Below are positions 55,379 to 64,000 of a DNA stretch of 64,000 bases, in pieces (position 1 is the stretch's first letter; every line of letters starts with the position of its first letter). The notes under the pieces were generated by a model that saw nothing but the letters and a program-made list of their open reading frames with translations, searched no databases and was not told the origin of the DNA. The position numbers were made by a program, and so were the translations under genes. The stretch covers positions 1 to 64,000 of the forward strand of contig JALEPZ010000026.1 of NCBI GenBank assembly GCA_022767125.1, read 5' to 3'. Origin of the DNA: Phocaeicola plebeius. Its GTDB lineage: Bacteria > Bacteroidota > Bacteroidia > Bacteroidales > Bacteroidaceae.

Positions 55379-55929
55379 CGTTTTTCCTCCTCTTTCATCA
55401 GTAGGTAGAGCTTCTTCCGGATGCGGTGAAGCTTCACCTTCAGGTTGTTTTCGGTTTGTTTCAGTATTTCAGACAGCTCAGCGACGGACTTCTCCTCCTC
55501 GTAGAACAGGGTGACGATGGCCTGTTCCTCGGGCGAAAGGCGGCGGATGGCACGTTGCAATAGGTGGATGCGGCTTTCCTCCTCGCTGTCCAGCGACTCG
55601 TCGATTTCCGTGTCCGAGAGCTGGTTCCATAGCCGTTCGTCGCAGGTGAACGTGTCCTGCGTCGCCCGCTTGCGCAGGGCCGACAGGGCCGTGTTGTAGG
55701 CGATGCGGTAGATCCACGTCGAGAAGCTGCTGTTTCCGCAGAACGAAGACAGATGGCTGAAAGCTTTCATGAAGGTGTCCTGTGTCAGCTCTTCCGCGTC
55801 TTCTTCCGAGTCCACCATACGGACAATCAGGGTGAATACCTGTTGTCCGTAGGTGTCCATGAAATAGGAAAACGCTTCGGTCTTTCCTCCCAGCACCTGT
55901 GCGATAATATGTAGCTCATCTTTCTTCAT
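55375..55929 (-). CDS. ECF-type RNA polymerase sigma factor
   Basis: The 184-residue protein has sigma region 2 (YGQQVFTLIVRMVDSEEDAEELTQDTFMKAF, with FSTWIYRIAYNTAL) and region 4 (LSPEEQAIVTLFYEEEKSVAELSEIL, then VKLHRIRKKL). It lacks regions 1 and 3, as in ECF sigma factors. It is coupled to a membrane protein that may restrain it. Targets are unknown; such sigma factors often regulate their own promoter, but none matching TAnnTTTG is seen upstream. Confidence 0.9.
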   Translation of the reverse strand: MKKDELHIIAQVLGGKTEAFSYFMDTYGQQVFTLIVRMVDSEEDAEELTQDTFMKAFSHLSSFCGNSSFSTWIYRIAYNTALSALRKRATQDTFTCDERLWNQLSDTEIDESLDSEEESRIHLLQRAIRRLSPEEQAIVTLFYEEEKSVAELSEILKQTENNLKVKLHRIRKKLYLLMKEEEKR

Positions 55930-56010
55930 TCTCTACCCTATAGACGCACAAAAGTCCGGAAGGTTACTTGCTGTGCTCCAGAATCGGGGCATTTTTTTCG
56001 TCGGGGCCGC

Positions 56011-57957
56011 CTATTGCGGATCGGCTGAATACGTAATGTCTTCCAGCGAACGGTGGCCGTCGGGGGTGGTGAACACGGCGGTGAACATCCATTTCACCAG
56101 TCGCGTTTCCGGCTGGCGGAATCGGCCGACGGGCAGCTTCAGGAAGAGCCGGTTCCACCCCTTCTGCAGGGTCACCTGCAACGGTGGGCGGCTGGTGCAG
56201 TTCTCGTTGCGCAGCGGCTGTTCGTTGGTGCGCTCCGTGTGGTTGTTCTGCCACACGGGCGGCAGCAGTTCCTCTCCGTTCAGCCAGGCACGGCTACCCT
56301 TGTAGTCCCAGGTGCCCGGGCGCGGAGGCAGGTCGCTTTCCGAACGGCTGTAGTTCTGGAATTCGAGCAGCAGGCCCGCCGGCTGCCGGCGCGGCGAGTA
56401 GACCCAGGTGGTGGCATAGGCCGTATGGTTCTCCTGCGGGTGGGCGTAGTAGGCCGGGACAGTAGTGCCCCATACGTGGCGCAGGTAGATGCCTGCCCCG
56501 TGGATGGTGCCGCTGCCGTAGGTCTTGCCCTCGTAGGTATAGGCCGTGTCCGTCTGTTCTTCGGGCGGGAAACGGCGGCTCAGGTCGCCCTCGTTGGGGA
56601 AGGCGTCCGTGATGCGCCAGCAGACCTGGCTCTGGCGGACATACGGGAACGGCTCTCCCTTCAGGTGGTGGTCCTTGTGCCAGAGCATCCGCTCCTCGAA
56701 GTCGGCAAAGCGGCGGTTGGCCTCCGGCGTGTCGTTCCAGAGCATCGTGCACCGGCCGTCGAAGTACCCTTCGCCGCCGCCCCTCCACGTGCGTTCGGCG
56801 AAGGCCAGCATCGTGGCGTAGAAATTGTTGTCGGCCAGCAGTTGGGGCACATTGTCGATGTAGCGGTCGTTCCAGTAGGCAAGGATGCTCCCCGCCAGGT
56901 CGTCACTGCCCTGCGGCTGGCCGTAGACGGTGCTGTTGTAGAGGGCCACCACGTCGTTGAACAGGTCGAAATGGTTGATGTAATGGAAGCGGCAGTCGAT
57001 GGCCGGGATGCCCGGCTGCGCCTTGCCCCGGTAGCTCCAGAGCTGCGTCATGTCGATTTCGCCGGGCCGGTACGACCAGCCGGGGTTCCACGAGATGACC
57101 TTCTTGCCCTTGGCCCGGACGTAGGCCACCATTTCCGGCACGAAGCGGGGATTGGTGAACTTCACTTCGTCGGTCCCGATGTGGAGGTAGGGAACCTCCG
57201 CAAAGGTTTCGCAGGCCTCGTCGATGAGTTCCTTCAGGAGGGCCGTTCCCCGTTCGCTCTGCATGTCGCAGCCGAAGGTCCGCTCGAAGGCAGCGGCATG
57301 GCCGGGCATATCGATTTCGGGAATCAGCAGCACGTGGTGTTTCCGGCAGAAGTCCGCCAGTTCCTTGGCCTCCTGCTGCGTGTAGTAGAGCCCCTTCTGG
57401 CGTTCCATGTTCTCCGCCGCATTGAGCTGGGGATAGCGTTTGCTCTCCAGCCGCCAGGCCTGGTTCTCCGTGAGGTGCCAATGGAAGGTATTGATCTTGT
57501 AGCGGCTCAGCAGGGCGATTTCTTTCTTCAGCTCTTCGAGCGGGAGATAGCTGCGTCCGGTGTCGTGCATGAATCCGCGGATGCGGAACGCGGCCCAGTC
57601 GGTGATTTCGCACACGGGCAGTTTCTTGCTGCCCTCTTTCAGCTGTGCCAGCGTCTGCAGCCCCCGGAAGGTACCGGCTTCGGTAACGGCATAGAGCAGG
57701 ATGCTGTCCTTGCGGATTATCAGGCGGTACGCCTCGTCCTGCAGGTCGCCTGCCTCGTCAATGCGGGCGGTGCGGTGGCAGGCCAGCGGAAGTTCGGCCC
57801 TTACTTGTCCTTTTCCCGTAACCACCTGCTGCGGGGCAGGCAGTAGACGTCCGATGCCGACATGTGTGGATTGCGCAGCTTGTGTAGGCTGAGCAGCTTG
57901 TGCGGGCTGAGCGGAAAGGGCGGTGAAAAGAAGCGTATAAAGAATGTTTTTCATCAT
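56011..57957 (-). CDS. GH20 beta-N-acetylhexosaminidase
   Basis: GH20 enzymes remove terminal GlcNAc or GalNAc. The 648-residue protein has a signal peptide and an Ala/Gln-rich linker of near-repeats (TQAAQ), a GH20b domain, and the catalytic barrel with RGFMHDTGRSYLP, WHLTENQAWRLE, PEIDMPGHAAAF and the catalytic Asp-Glu in HIGTDEVKF. A C-terminal beta-sandwich follows (about 490-645). It comes after the sialidase gene but is separated from it by 209 bp holding a palindromic repeat. Likely periplasmic or surface, acting on desialylated host glycans. Confidence 0.92.
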   Translation of the reverse strand: MMKNILYTLLFTALSAQPAQAAQPTQAAQSTHVGIGRLLPAPQQVVTGKGQVRAELPLACHRTARIDEAGDLQDEAYRLIIRKDSILLYAVTEAGTFRGLQTLAQLKEGSKKLPVCEITDWAAFRIRGFMHDTGRSYLPLEELKKEIALLSRYKINTFHWHLTENQAWRLESKRYPQLNAAENMERQKGLYYTQQEAKELADFCRKHHVLLIPEIDMPGHAAAFERTFGCDMQSERGTALLKELIDEACETFAEVPYLHIGTDEVKFTNPRFVPEMVAYVRAKGKKVISWNPGWSYRPGEIDMTQLWSYRGKAQPGIPAIDCRFHYINHFDLFNDVVALYNSTVYGQPQGSDDLAGSILAYWNDRYIDNVPQLLADNNFYATMLAFAERTWRGGGEGYFDGRCTMLWNDTPEANRRFADFEERMLWHKDHHLKGEPFPYVRQSQVCWRITDAFPNEGDLSRRFPPEEQTDTAYTYEGKTYGSGTIHGAGIYLRHVWGTTVPAYYAHPQENHTAYATTWVYSPRRQPAGLLLEFQNYSRSESDLPPRPGTWDYKGSRAWLNGEELLPPVWQNNHTERTNEQPLRNENCTSRPPLQVTLQKGWNRLFLKLPVGRFRQPETRLVKWMFTAVFTTPDGHRSLEDITYSADPQ

Positions 57958-58071
57958 ATGTAGTAGGATATAGGGGTTACCTTCATTTTCAGTACTTTTC
58001 CGGTATTTTTTTTAGTGCATTTTCCAGTACTTTTCCAGTACTTTTTAATTGTTCTTTGTCATTTTTTTTCT

Positions 58072-58148
58072 TGTCATTCTGAACGTAGTGAAGAATCTGT
58101 AAAGCGTTAGTGTATGTTTACAGATGCTTCACTCCGTTCAGCATGACA
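58072..58148. repeat. Dispersed palindromic element between nanH and GH20
   Basis: A 77-bp imperfect palindrome from TGTCATTCTGAACGTAGTG to CCGTTCAGCATGACA. It matches 51040-51114 closely and the centre of 13836-13981 and 40203-40315. Upstream at 57990-58050, TTTTCCAGTAC-like direct repeats fill the rest of the gap. Confidence 0.75.
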
Positions 58149-58166
58149 ATCAGGAAGAGAGATGCT

Positions 58167-59783
58167 TCACTTCACCAGTTCTTTCAGTTTCACAGTCTGG
58201 AACGTCATGTGCGCCACACTGCTTTCGTAGAAGATGCCCACGGTTTCCTGGTCCACCATGCTCAGGCACGAGTAGCCCCAGTTATACCCTTCGTCCATCA
58301 GGACTTGATGTTCGGGCAGCCAGGTCTTGCCACCGTCGGTGCTCACCTTGATGGTGATGTCCTTGCGGTCGCGGGTAGAGTTCGGATTGGAGAAGATGAG
58401 CAGATCCTTGCCCAGCACATTGTCCTTCGCCTTCACACTGATGAGGCTCGCCATGCAGATGGGTTCGATGAGCGCCGTGCGCGACGATTCGTGTTCTTTC
58501 CAGGTCTGGCCCAGGTCCGTCGTGGTATAGACCGCACGGCTGCCGCCCCGGTTGTCACGCATGTTCAGCATCAGCACCCCCGGCTCCACCTCGGCCACCT
58601 GTGCCTCCGTGGTGTTGGTGCGGGCATGGTTGTGGATGGTCCAGTGTTCGCCGCCGTCCTTGCTGTACATGATGCCCGCATTCGGGATGCGGTCTTTGCC
58701 GATGTATTGGATGGGGAAGACCAGTGTGCCGTCGGCCATCGTGATGCCCCGTCCCGGTCCCTGCAGCAGGAAGTACCATTCCGGCTTCTTCACCTGCTCG
58801 GTGATGTTGATGGGCGCCGACCACGTCTTGCCGTCGTCCGTGCTCTTCGTCATCACCAGCTGGGCCGTGTGGCTCTTGTCCATGCCCGGGTGTGAGCTGA
58901 ACCAGGCCCGCTGGTTGCCCATGCCGTGGGTCCAGGCCGCCACAATCCATACGGTGTTGGTCTTCGTGTCTACCAGGATGGAAGGGTCGCCCACGCCGTT
59001 CTGTGCCGAGGGAAGTCCACCTTCCTCGCCGAAAGCCAGGGGCAGGCGCATCTTCTCCCACGTCTTTCCCCCGTCCGTACTGCGGCTCAGACCGATGTCC
59101 ACGTGCTCCTGCAGGTCGACGGAGCTGTTGTAGCGCACATCATACACCCCCAGCAGCGTCCCCTTGTTGGTGGTCACCAGTCCCGGGATGCGGAAAGCGG
59201 CCGATCCGTCGTCGCCGGCATGGCGCACGCCCACGCCCACCCGGTGGGCTACAGGCGCCGACACCGTCTTCACCGGATGCTCCTTTCCATCGGCCTTCGC
59301 GGCAGCAATGTCGGCCGTGATCTTCAGGTCCAGCGGAGCCTGCGGCTGCAGTTCGAGGCTTACCCAGAAGAAATTATAGCCCGGGAAGAGCGGCTGTCCG
59401 CCTTTCAGCGTCAGCGTGCGCTGCGGAGCGGCCTCCGACTTCAGGATGGAGTAGGAGGGGTTGGCCGCCCGGGTCTGTCCCGGCTTGTAGCTCGAAATGT
59501 ATTCGGCAGGGGCAAACCGCTCCTTGAGGTAATCCTGACGCGCGTCGGTGCCGCTGTAGTACAGCTTCACCGACTTGATCTGCTGCAGGGGCACCTCGTC
59601 GGCAAAGCGCAGGGTCACTTCGTCAAGCCGGCGGGTCTCCGTGGCGTGGATGCGCAGCTGCATCAGCACATTGTCCTGACGTTCTATCAGCAGGGGAATC
59701 TGCTGCTGCCGCACGTAGAGCGTGTCGGCAGCCTTGGCGGAAAAGGCAGCCAGCAAGCCGGCTGCCAATAGGAATTGTTTCAT
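58167..59783 (-). CDS. nanH: Exo-alpha-sialidase (GH33)
   Basis: Sialidase releases terminal sialic acid from host glycans. The 538-residue protein has a signal peptide (LLAAGLLAAFSAKA), an N-terminal carbohydrate-binding-like domain (about 20-175), and a GH33 propeller. The propeller starts with the arginine motif AFRIPGLV and contains five Asp-boxes (S-x-DGGxTW type: STDGGKTW, STDDGKTW, SKDGGEHW, TTDLGQTW and STDGGKTW). It is 18 bp after the nanT gene in the sialic-acid operon. Confidence 0.95.
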   Translation of the reverse strand: MKQFLLAAGLLAAFSAKAADTLYVRQQQIPLLIERQDNVLMQLRIHATETRRLDEVTLRFADEVPLQQIKSVKLYYSGTDARQDYLKERFAPAEYISSYKPGQTRAANPSYSILKSEAAPQRTLTLKGGQPLFPGYNFFWVSLELQPQAPLDLKITADIAAAKADGKEHPVKTVSAPVAHRVGVGVRHAGDDGSAAFRIPGLVTTNKGTLLGVYDVRYNSSVDLQEHVDIGLSRSTDGGKTWEKMRLPLAFGEEGGLPSAQNGVGDPSILVDTKTNTVWIVAAWTHGMGNQRAWFSSHPGMDKSHTAQLVMTKSTDDGKTWSAPINITEQVKKPEWYFLLQGPGRGITMADGTLVFPIQYIGKDRIPNAGIMYSKDGGEHWTIHNHARTNTTEAQVAEVEPGVLMLNMRDNRGGSRAVYTTTDLGQTWKEHESSRTALIEPICMASLISVKAKDNVLGKDLLIFSNPNSTRDRKDITIKVSTDGGKTWLPEHQVLMDEGYNWGYSCLSMVDQETVGIFYESSVAHMTFQTVKLKELVK

Positions 59784-59801
59784 GGCGGATCAAGTTTTGG
59801 T

Positions 59802-61031
59802 TTATTCTACATTATCGGTTTTCGGATGCAGGCAATACAGCTGCACGGCCAGGGCCACGGCCACTACGGCAGCCAGCATCGCAAAGCCCAGACCCAGGTC
59901 GCCGTTGTCGCTCCAGGTGCCCAGCAGATAGGTGATGAAAGCACCCGCAAACACGCCGACCATGTTCATCACCCCGTAGGCCGTGGCCCGCTGGCGCGAC
60001 GAAACAAACTGGCAGAGGATGGGCATGTTGTTGGCATCGAACATGCCGAAGCCGATGCCGAACAGCAGGCCGGCGGTGACGATGGCAAAGACATTATGCC
60101 CGAAGCCCAGCAGCAGCAGCGAGGGGATGGTCAGCCCCAGGCCGATGGCACCGGTATAGACGCGGCCCCGCAGGTTCTTCTGCGCCCAGCGGTCGGAGAG
60201 GGCCCCGCCGGCCAGTACGCCGATGAACGACGAAAGGGCGATGGTGATGGTCGACAGCGGTCCGGCTTCGGCCATCGGCATTCCCAGGTTCTCCGAGAAG
60301 AGGGTAGGCAGCCAGTTCTTGGTGGCCCATCCCGGCAGGCTGGGAACGGCAAAATAGAGCAGGATGACCCAGAAGGCGGCGTTGGTGAACAGCGACTTCA
60401 GGCTCGTGCCCACGCTTTCCTTCTGCACGGGCTTCGGCTTCTCCGTCGGCACGTGCTCGGTCTTCTTGTCGCGCAGGAAGAGCATTAGCACCAGGGCATA
60501 GGCAATGCCGATGATGCCGAACCAGTGGAACGTGGTGTGCCAGGAGAAGGCGGCCGCTACGGTGGCCCCGAAACCGCCTACCGCCTGGCCGGTGTAGAGA
60601 CCGGTCATGTGGATGCCCACGGCGATGGAACGCGACTTTCCGCTATGGTAGTCGGCGATGAGCGACAGGCCCGCAGGGATATACAACGCTTCGCTGACCC
60701 CCATCAGTGAGCGGAGCCAGAACACCTGGTCGAACGTGGTGGCCACTCCCATCAGGTAGGTCACGGCCGACCATACGAACAGGCTGCCCACGATGAGCCA
60801 CTTGCGGTTCAGGCGGTCGGCGATGATGCCCGACACGGGACTCATCAGTCCGTAGATCCATAGGAAGGCGGCCATCAGGTAGCCGAAGTTTTCTGCCGAC
60901 TGCAGTTCCGTGATGTCCATCTGCATGGCGTCTTTCATGGTACTCAGCATCTGCCGGTCCATGTAGTTGAGCAGTGCCACGCCCCATAGGAGGCCGACAA
61001 CTACCCAAGGATAGATTTTGGAATTTTTCAT
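59802..61031 (-). CDS. nanT: MFS sialic acid transporter NanT (Bacteroides type)
   Basis: The 409-residue protein is a twelve-helix major facilitator of the anion:cation symporter group (YMDRQMLSTMKDAM, DRLNRKWLIVGS and GVSEALYIPAGLS motifs). It corresponds by position to NanT of the B. fragilis nanLET operon, which imports N-acetylneuraminate across the inner membrane. It lies between nanE and the sialidase gene, with short gaps (48 and 18 bp). Confidence 0.88.
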   Translation of the reverse strand: MKNSKIYPWVVVGLLWGVALLNYMDRQMLSTMKDAMQMDITELQSAENFGYLMAAFLWIYGLMSPVSGIIADRLNRKWLIVGSLFVWSAVTYLMGVATTFDQVFWLRSLMGVSEALYIPAGLSLIADYHSGKSRSIAVGIHMTGLYTGQAVGGFGATVAAAFSWHTTFHWFGIIGIAYALVLMLFLRDKKTEHVPTEKPKPVQKESVGTSLKSLFTNAAFWVILLYFAVPSLPGWATKNWLPTLFSENLGMPMAEAGPLSTITIALSSFIGVLAGGALSDRWAQKNLRGRVYTGAIGLGLTIPSLLLLGFGHNVFAIVTAGLLFGIGFGMFDANNMPILCQFVSSRQRATAYGVMNMVGVFAGAFITYLLGTWSDNGDLGLGFAMLAAVVAVALAVQLYCLHPKTDNVE

Positions 61032-61079
61032 GTCTTAGAATTTCAATTAGCAATCGTTTTTTCGAAGGTGCCGGTACGC

Positions 61080-62258
61080 TTATCCCAGCATTTCCTGGCA
61101 CAGCGCATAGGCCTTCACCATCATGCGCGGGATGTGGAACGGACCTTTGAAGATGTTGCCCTTTGCGGGTTGGGCCACACTGCCGTCGCGGTGCAGGTAG
61201 CCGTACCATTCGCCGAACTCATGGTCGGGGAAGTGCGCATACGTCCACTCGCTGATCATCCGGTGGCGTTCCAGGTATTTCTCGTCGCCCGTCAGCTTGT
61301 AGGCATACAGGGTGGCGATGATGGCCTCGGTCTGCGGCCACCAGAACTTCATGTCCTGCGAGTAGTCCTGCGGCGGGAAGTTCTTGCAGTCGCGGAAGTT
61401 GATGATGCCGCCGAACTCCTTGTCCCAGCCCCATTCCCACGACCAGTCGAGGATGGTCAGTGCCAGGTCGGTCAGTTCCTTGTCGCCGCCGCGGTCCATG
61501 GCCACGTCGAAGAGGAACCAGGACGTCTCGATGCAGTGGCCCGGGTTGATGACCCGTCCGTTGATGGTGTCGATAAACTCCCCGTTGGGTCCCACTGTCT
61601 CGAGCAGGGCCTTGAATTCGGGATGGATGAAGTAGGTCTTCAGCGCGTGGAGTGATTCGTCGATCTGTGCGTCCAGTTCCGGGTCGTCGATTGCTTTCTT
61701 GATGCGCGAGGCCACGTTGATCATGATCATCGTGATGGAGTGGCCCTGCATTTCCACGGTGGGCAGATACTTCGGGGCCAGCAGTCCCGGGGTGGCGAGG
61801 AAGCGGCGCATGTCCTTGAAGACGGCCAGTGCCTTCTCGGCATACTCCCGGCAGCCTGTGGCGAGGCTGTATTCGGCCATGGCGATGGCTGCAAAGCTTT
61901 CGCTGAAGATGTAGCGGCGCTTGCGCAGCGGAGTACCGTCGGCCGCCACTTCAAAATACATCCGCCGGTCGGTGTCGAAGCAGTGGGCCTCGATGAAGTC
62001 GAGGGTCGACTTGGCTGCCTCCAGGTATTCCGGCCGTTTCTCTACATGATTATAGGCAAAGCAGCAGGTGAAGGCAAAGCGTCCCTGGAACCATACCGAC
62101 TTGGTGCTGTCCATGAGCTTCCCCTCGCGGTCTACACAGGTGTACACGCCCCCGTGCTCCTTGTCCCATCCGTGTTCCAGCCAGAAGGGGAGGATGTTCT
62201 CTGTCAGGTCCTCCTTATATAAGGAGGACCAGTAGCTGAGGTAATTCTGTTTTTCCAT
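61080..62258 (-). CDS. nanE: N-acylglucosamine 2-epimerase (NanE, RenBP type)
   Basis: The 392-residue enzyme interconverts ManNAc and GlcNAc. It has the (alpha/alpha)6 fold of the renin-binding-protein family, not the TIM-barrel NanE of E. coli. Motifs include HGWDKEHGGVYTCVDREG, KSVWFQGRFAFTCC and WWPQTEAIIATLYAYK, with catalytic histidines in the C-terminal half. It is the second gene of the nanLET cluster, 16 bp after nanL. Confidence 0.93.
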   Translation of the reverse strand: MEKQNYLSYWSSLYKEDLTENILPFWLEHGWDKEHGGVYTCVDREGKLMDSTKSVWFQGRFAFTCCFAYNHVEKRPEYLEAAKSTLDFIEAHCFDTDRRMYFEVAADGTPLRKRRYIFSESFAAIAMAEYSLATGCREYAEKALAVFKDMRRFLATPGLLAPKYLPTVEMQGHSITMIMINVASRIKKAIDDPELDAQIDESLHALKTYFIHPEFKALLETVGPNGEFIDTINGRVINPGHCIETSWFLFDVAMDRGGDKELTDLALTILDWSWEWGWDKEFGGIINFRDCKNFPPQDYSQDMKFWWPQTEAIIATLYAYKLTGDEKYLERHRMISEWTYAHFPDHEFGEWYGYLHRDGSVAQPAKGNIFKGPFHIPRMMVKAYALCQEMLG

Positions 62259-62274
62259 ATGCCTTTCTCCGGTA

Positions 62275-63192
62275 TTAGAATTGGTTGCAGCGTCCGAAGA
62301 AGCCGATGGCCTCCAGTTCGGCCTTCATGCGGGCCTCCTCTTCGTCGGTCATGTTCTGGAACGGCGTGCGGTTCTTGCCCAGGTCCAGTCCGATGAGCTT
62401 CATGATACGCTTGCCGCCCACGATGTTGCCGCGGAAGTGGCAGATTACGTTGATGACCTCCTGCGAGAAGTTCTGCAGTTCGCGTGCCTTTTCCAGGTCA
62501 CCGGCCTTCCAGGCCTCGATGATGCCCGTCAGGCAACGGCCGTTATAGTTGGTCGTTCCGCCGATGCCGCCCTGTGCGCCACCCATGGCGAGGCTGGGCA
62601 GGATGGTTTCGTCCTGACCGTGCAACATGTCGAACTTGCCGTTCTTGTAGAGGCGGCACTGGTTGTATTCGTAGATGCTTTCAAAGGTGTACTTGATGCC
62701 TGCAAAGTTCGGGATCCGTCCGTCCACGGCTTTCAGCAGCTCCACCATCGGGAGGAAGGCGCCGTTGAAGGCGGGGATATGATAATAGTAGAACGGCAGT
62801 TCGGGAGCGCCGGCAGCGATTTCCTCGCAATATTTCACCAGCTCTTCGATGCGTCCGATCTTCGGGAAGGGAGGAGCCATGGCACCGATGCCCCATGCTC
62901 CGATCTTTTGGGCATGTTCGGCCAGCATCTTGCTGGCTTTCACGCAGCAGCTGCCCACATGGACAATCACCTTGAAGCCTTCGGGGGCCACTTCCATCCA
63001 GCGTTCGGCCAGGCGCATACGTTCTTCTTCGGTCAGCATGTAGCCTTCGCCCGAAGACCCGTTGATGAACACACCTTTCAGGCCGTTCTTGGCCAACATC
63101 TTTGCATAAGCCTCGATGGGTTCGAGGTTGACTTCTCCATTTTCATAAAAAGGAGTAAAGGGAGCGTCGATAAGTCCGATTATCTTTTCCAT
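62275..63192 (-). CDS. nanL: N-acetylneuraminate lyase
   Basis: This class I aldolase splits Neu5Ac into ManNAc and pyruvate. The 305-residue protein has the DapA/NanA barrel with the carboxylate loop NGSSGEGYMLT, the Tyr in PFYYYHIPAF and the Schiff-base Lys in FAGIKYTFES (about residue 167). It is first in the sialic-acid operon and has a full promoter upstream. The order lyase, epimerase, transporter is that of the B. fragilis nanLET operon. Confidence 0.94.
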   Translation of the reverse strand: MEKIIGLIDAPFTPFYENGEVNLEPIEAYAKMLAKNGLKGVFINGSSGEGYMLTEEERMRLAERWMEVAPEGFKVIVHVGSCCVKASKMLAEHAQKIGAWGIGAMAPPFPKIGRIEELVKYCEEIAAGAPELPFYYYHIPAFNGAFLPMVELLKAVDGRIPNFAGIKYTFESIYEYNQCRLYKNGKFDMLHGQDETILPSLAMGGAQGGIGGTTNYNGRCLTGIIEAWKAGDLEKARELQNFSQEVINVICHFRGNIVGGKRIMKLIGLDLGKNRTPFQNMTDEEEARMKAELEAIGFFGRCNQF

Positions 63193-63232
63193 AATTCCAT
63201 AGATTTTTTTAAATGGTTAATAAATTATGCGG

Positions 63233-63240
63233 CAAATATA
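63233..63240 (-). promoter_or_regulatory. -33/-7 promoter of the sialic-acid operon
   Basis: The minus strand reads TATATTTG with TTTG at 63262-63259 (18-bp spacer), 40 bp before the nanL ATG. The following 300 bp to 63493 hold no gene I can support. Confidence 0.7.
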
Positions 63241-63493
63241 CGGATTTGTTTTGTAATACAAAGCGAACAGGTCGCTTTTTTTTGAAAAAAACTTTGCATG
63301 TCCCTTTTCCCGCATCGTCTTCGTGACAAATGACATTCCCCGTTGCCCATATGCTACTGTTCACCGAACGGATTGACAAGTCTGCAGGCTGTTTATAGTG
63401 AACGTTGGCTTAGCTTTATTCTTGTTCACCAATGGGCTTTGGATGGTCGGAACATTATGACCAGCAAAAGTATGGAATCTCGCGGATTATTTC

Positions 63494-63501
63494 TATATTT
63501 G
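63494..63501 (+). promoter_or_regulatory. -7 promoter box for the terminal AAA-ATPase gene
   Basis: TATATTTG, exact TAnnTTTG, 41 bp before the ATG at 63543. Confidence 0.5.
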
Positions 63502-63542
63502 CGGGAGAGAACGGAAGTGGAACCTTTAATAAACGTTGGACG

Positions 63543-64000
63543 ATGAAATACCCGATAGGCATACAGAGTTTTGAACAGATTATCCGCGAAGGATATGTAT
63601 ATGTAGATAAGACAGAGTTGGTGTACCGCATGGTCACTGAAGGAAAAATCTATTTCCTGAGTCGCCCCCGCCGGTTCGGCAAGAGCCTGCTGGTCTCTAC
63701 ATTGGAGAACTATTTCCTGGGCCGGAAAGAACTGTTCAAAGGGCTGGCGATGGAGCGGCTGGAGACGGAATGGAAGCAGTACCCCGTGTTCCATATCGAC
63801 TTCAACGGCGGGAACTTCGAGAAGGACGGCGAACTGGAAAGGCGGATAGAAGGTTACATCGACGACTGGGAACTTCTCTACGGCAGCCATCCGCACAAGC
63901 GGACAATGGGTGAGCGCTTCGCCTACGTGCTGCAGCAGGCGCACGAGCAGACGGGCCGGCGGGCGGTGGTGCTGATTGACGAGTACGACAAGCCGCTGCT
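63543..64000 (+). CDS. AAA-ATPase-like/DUF1703 protein, truncated by window end
   Basis: The frame is open to the end of the window (152 codons). It begins MKYPIGIQSFEQIIREGYV and shows the AAA-ATPase-like Walker A SRPRRFGKSLLVSTLENYF and Walker B VVLIDEYDKPL. This is the N-terminal half of a Bacteroidetes-wide family that usually carries a C-terminal PD-(D/E)XK nuclease-like DUF1703 domain, not visible here. Many copies are typical per genome; the role is unknown, with mobile-element or defence functions suspected. Confidence 0.85.
   Translation, partial: MKYPIGIQSFEQIIREGYVYVDKTELVYRMVTEGKIYFLSRPRRFGKSLLVSTLENYFLGRKELFKGLAMERLETEWKQYPVFHIDFNGGNFEKDGELERRIEGYIDDWELLYGSHPHKRTMGERFAYVLQQAHEQTGRRAVVLIDEYDKPL

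Noticed and set aside
56053-57846. 597-codon plus-strand ORF
   Set aside because: It is a shadow of the GH20 gene, which has the catalytic motifs on the minus strand.

Overview
The window reads as the chromosome of a gut-type Bacteroidales bacterium with an unusually GC-rich genome for that order. Evidence: a SusC/SusD polysaccharide utilisation locus (PUL) with a hybrid two-component regulator, a sialic-acid operon in the B. fragilis nanLET order, DUF349, DUF1703-type AAA and DUF4960 proteins, and more than twenty intergenic matches to the Bacteroidetes -7 promoter box TAnnTTTG. I see no rRNA, tRNA, intact IS element, prophage or CRISPR-Cas locus.

Layout. 0-0.37 kb: noncoding, with a 32-bp periodic repeat. 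0.4-7.6 kb: clpB (minus), a 23-bp tandem repeat, an ABC-F ATPase and an M13 metallopeptidase lipoprotein. 7.7-10 kb: tdh and kbl, threonine catabolism (minus). 10.1-13.8 kb: likely operon of YhcC-like radical SAM protein, flavodiiron protein, Sua5/YciO protein and MscS channel. 14-16 kb: Pif1-like helicase with a TPR tail (minus). 16.3-27.4 kb: a fructan-type PUL (periplasmic-binding HTCS sensor, SusC, SusD, DUF4960 lipoprotein, GH32 lipoprotein). 27.6-32.1 kb: a sugar-uptake cluster (outer-membrane-like protein, zinc dehydrogenase, GPH symporter) divergent from a LacI regulator. 32.1-36.8 kb: a two-component system divergent from an ABC ATPase/FtsX permease pair with a strong dyad operator between them. 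36.9-38.6 kb: ACT-domain and PFL (DUF711) proteins. 38.6-40.6 kb: 2 kb without a conventional gene, holding a possible 28-codon gene, hairpins, a long AT palindrome and tandem repeats. 40.6-44.1 kb: Nudix hydrolase, iron alcohol dehydrogenase, Crp/Fnr regulator, acyltransferase. 44.3-48.4 kb: DUF349 protein, mgtE, rsmA. 48.4-51.6 kb: flippase-like membrane protein, pepD, GNAT. 51.6-53.4 kb: an AAA ATPase plus DUF4435 (TOPRIM-like) pair that resembles PARIS (AriA/AriB) anti-phage systems. 53.6-55.9 kb: small helicase-associated-domain protein, mltG, ECF sigma factor and putative anti-sigma. 56-63.2 kb: GH20 hexosaminidase, sialidase, NanT, NanE, NanL. 63.5 kb to the end: a truncated AAA-ATPase/DUF1703 gene.

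How genes work together. The PUL would sense a released sugar (by analogy with the fructose sensor BT1754), degrade fructan at the surface with GH32, and import products by SusCD. In the sialic-acid operon the sialidase releases Neu5Ac, NanT imports it, NanL cleaves it to ManNAc plus pyruvate, and NanE converts ManNAc to GlcNAc; GH20 then trims the exposed amino-sugar chains. Kbl and Tdh convert threonine to glycine and acetyl-CoA.

The most interesting signals are the PARIS-like pair, the two-component/ABC-FtsX module with its paired operator, the nested repeat locus at 39.8-40.5 kb, a dispersed family of palindromic intergenic elements present at four to five places, and the small transcription units at 38.7-39.4 kb. 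All assignments rest on reading the translated sequence and motifs; no database search was run.
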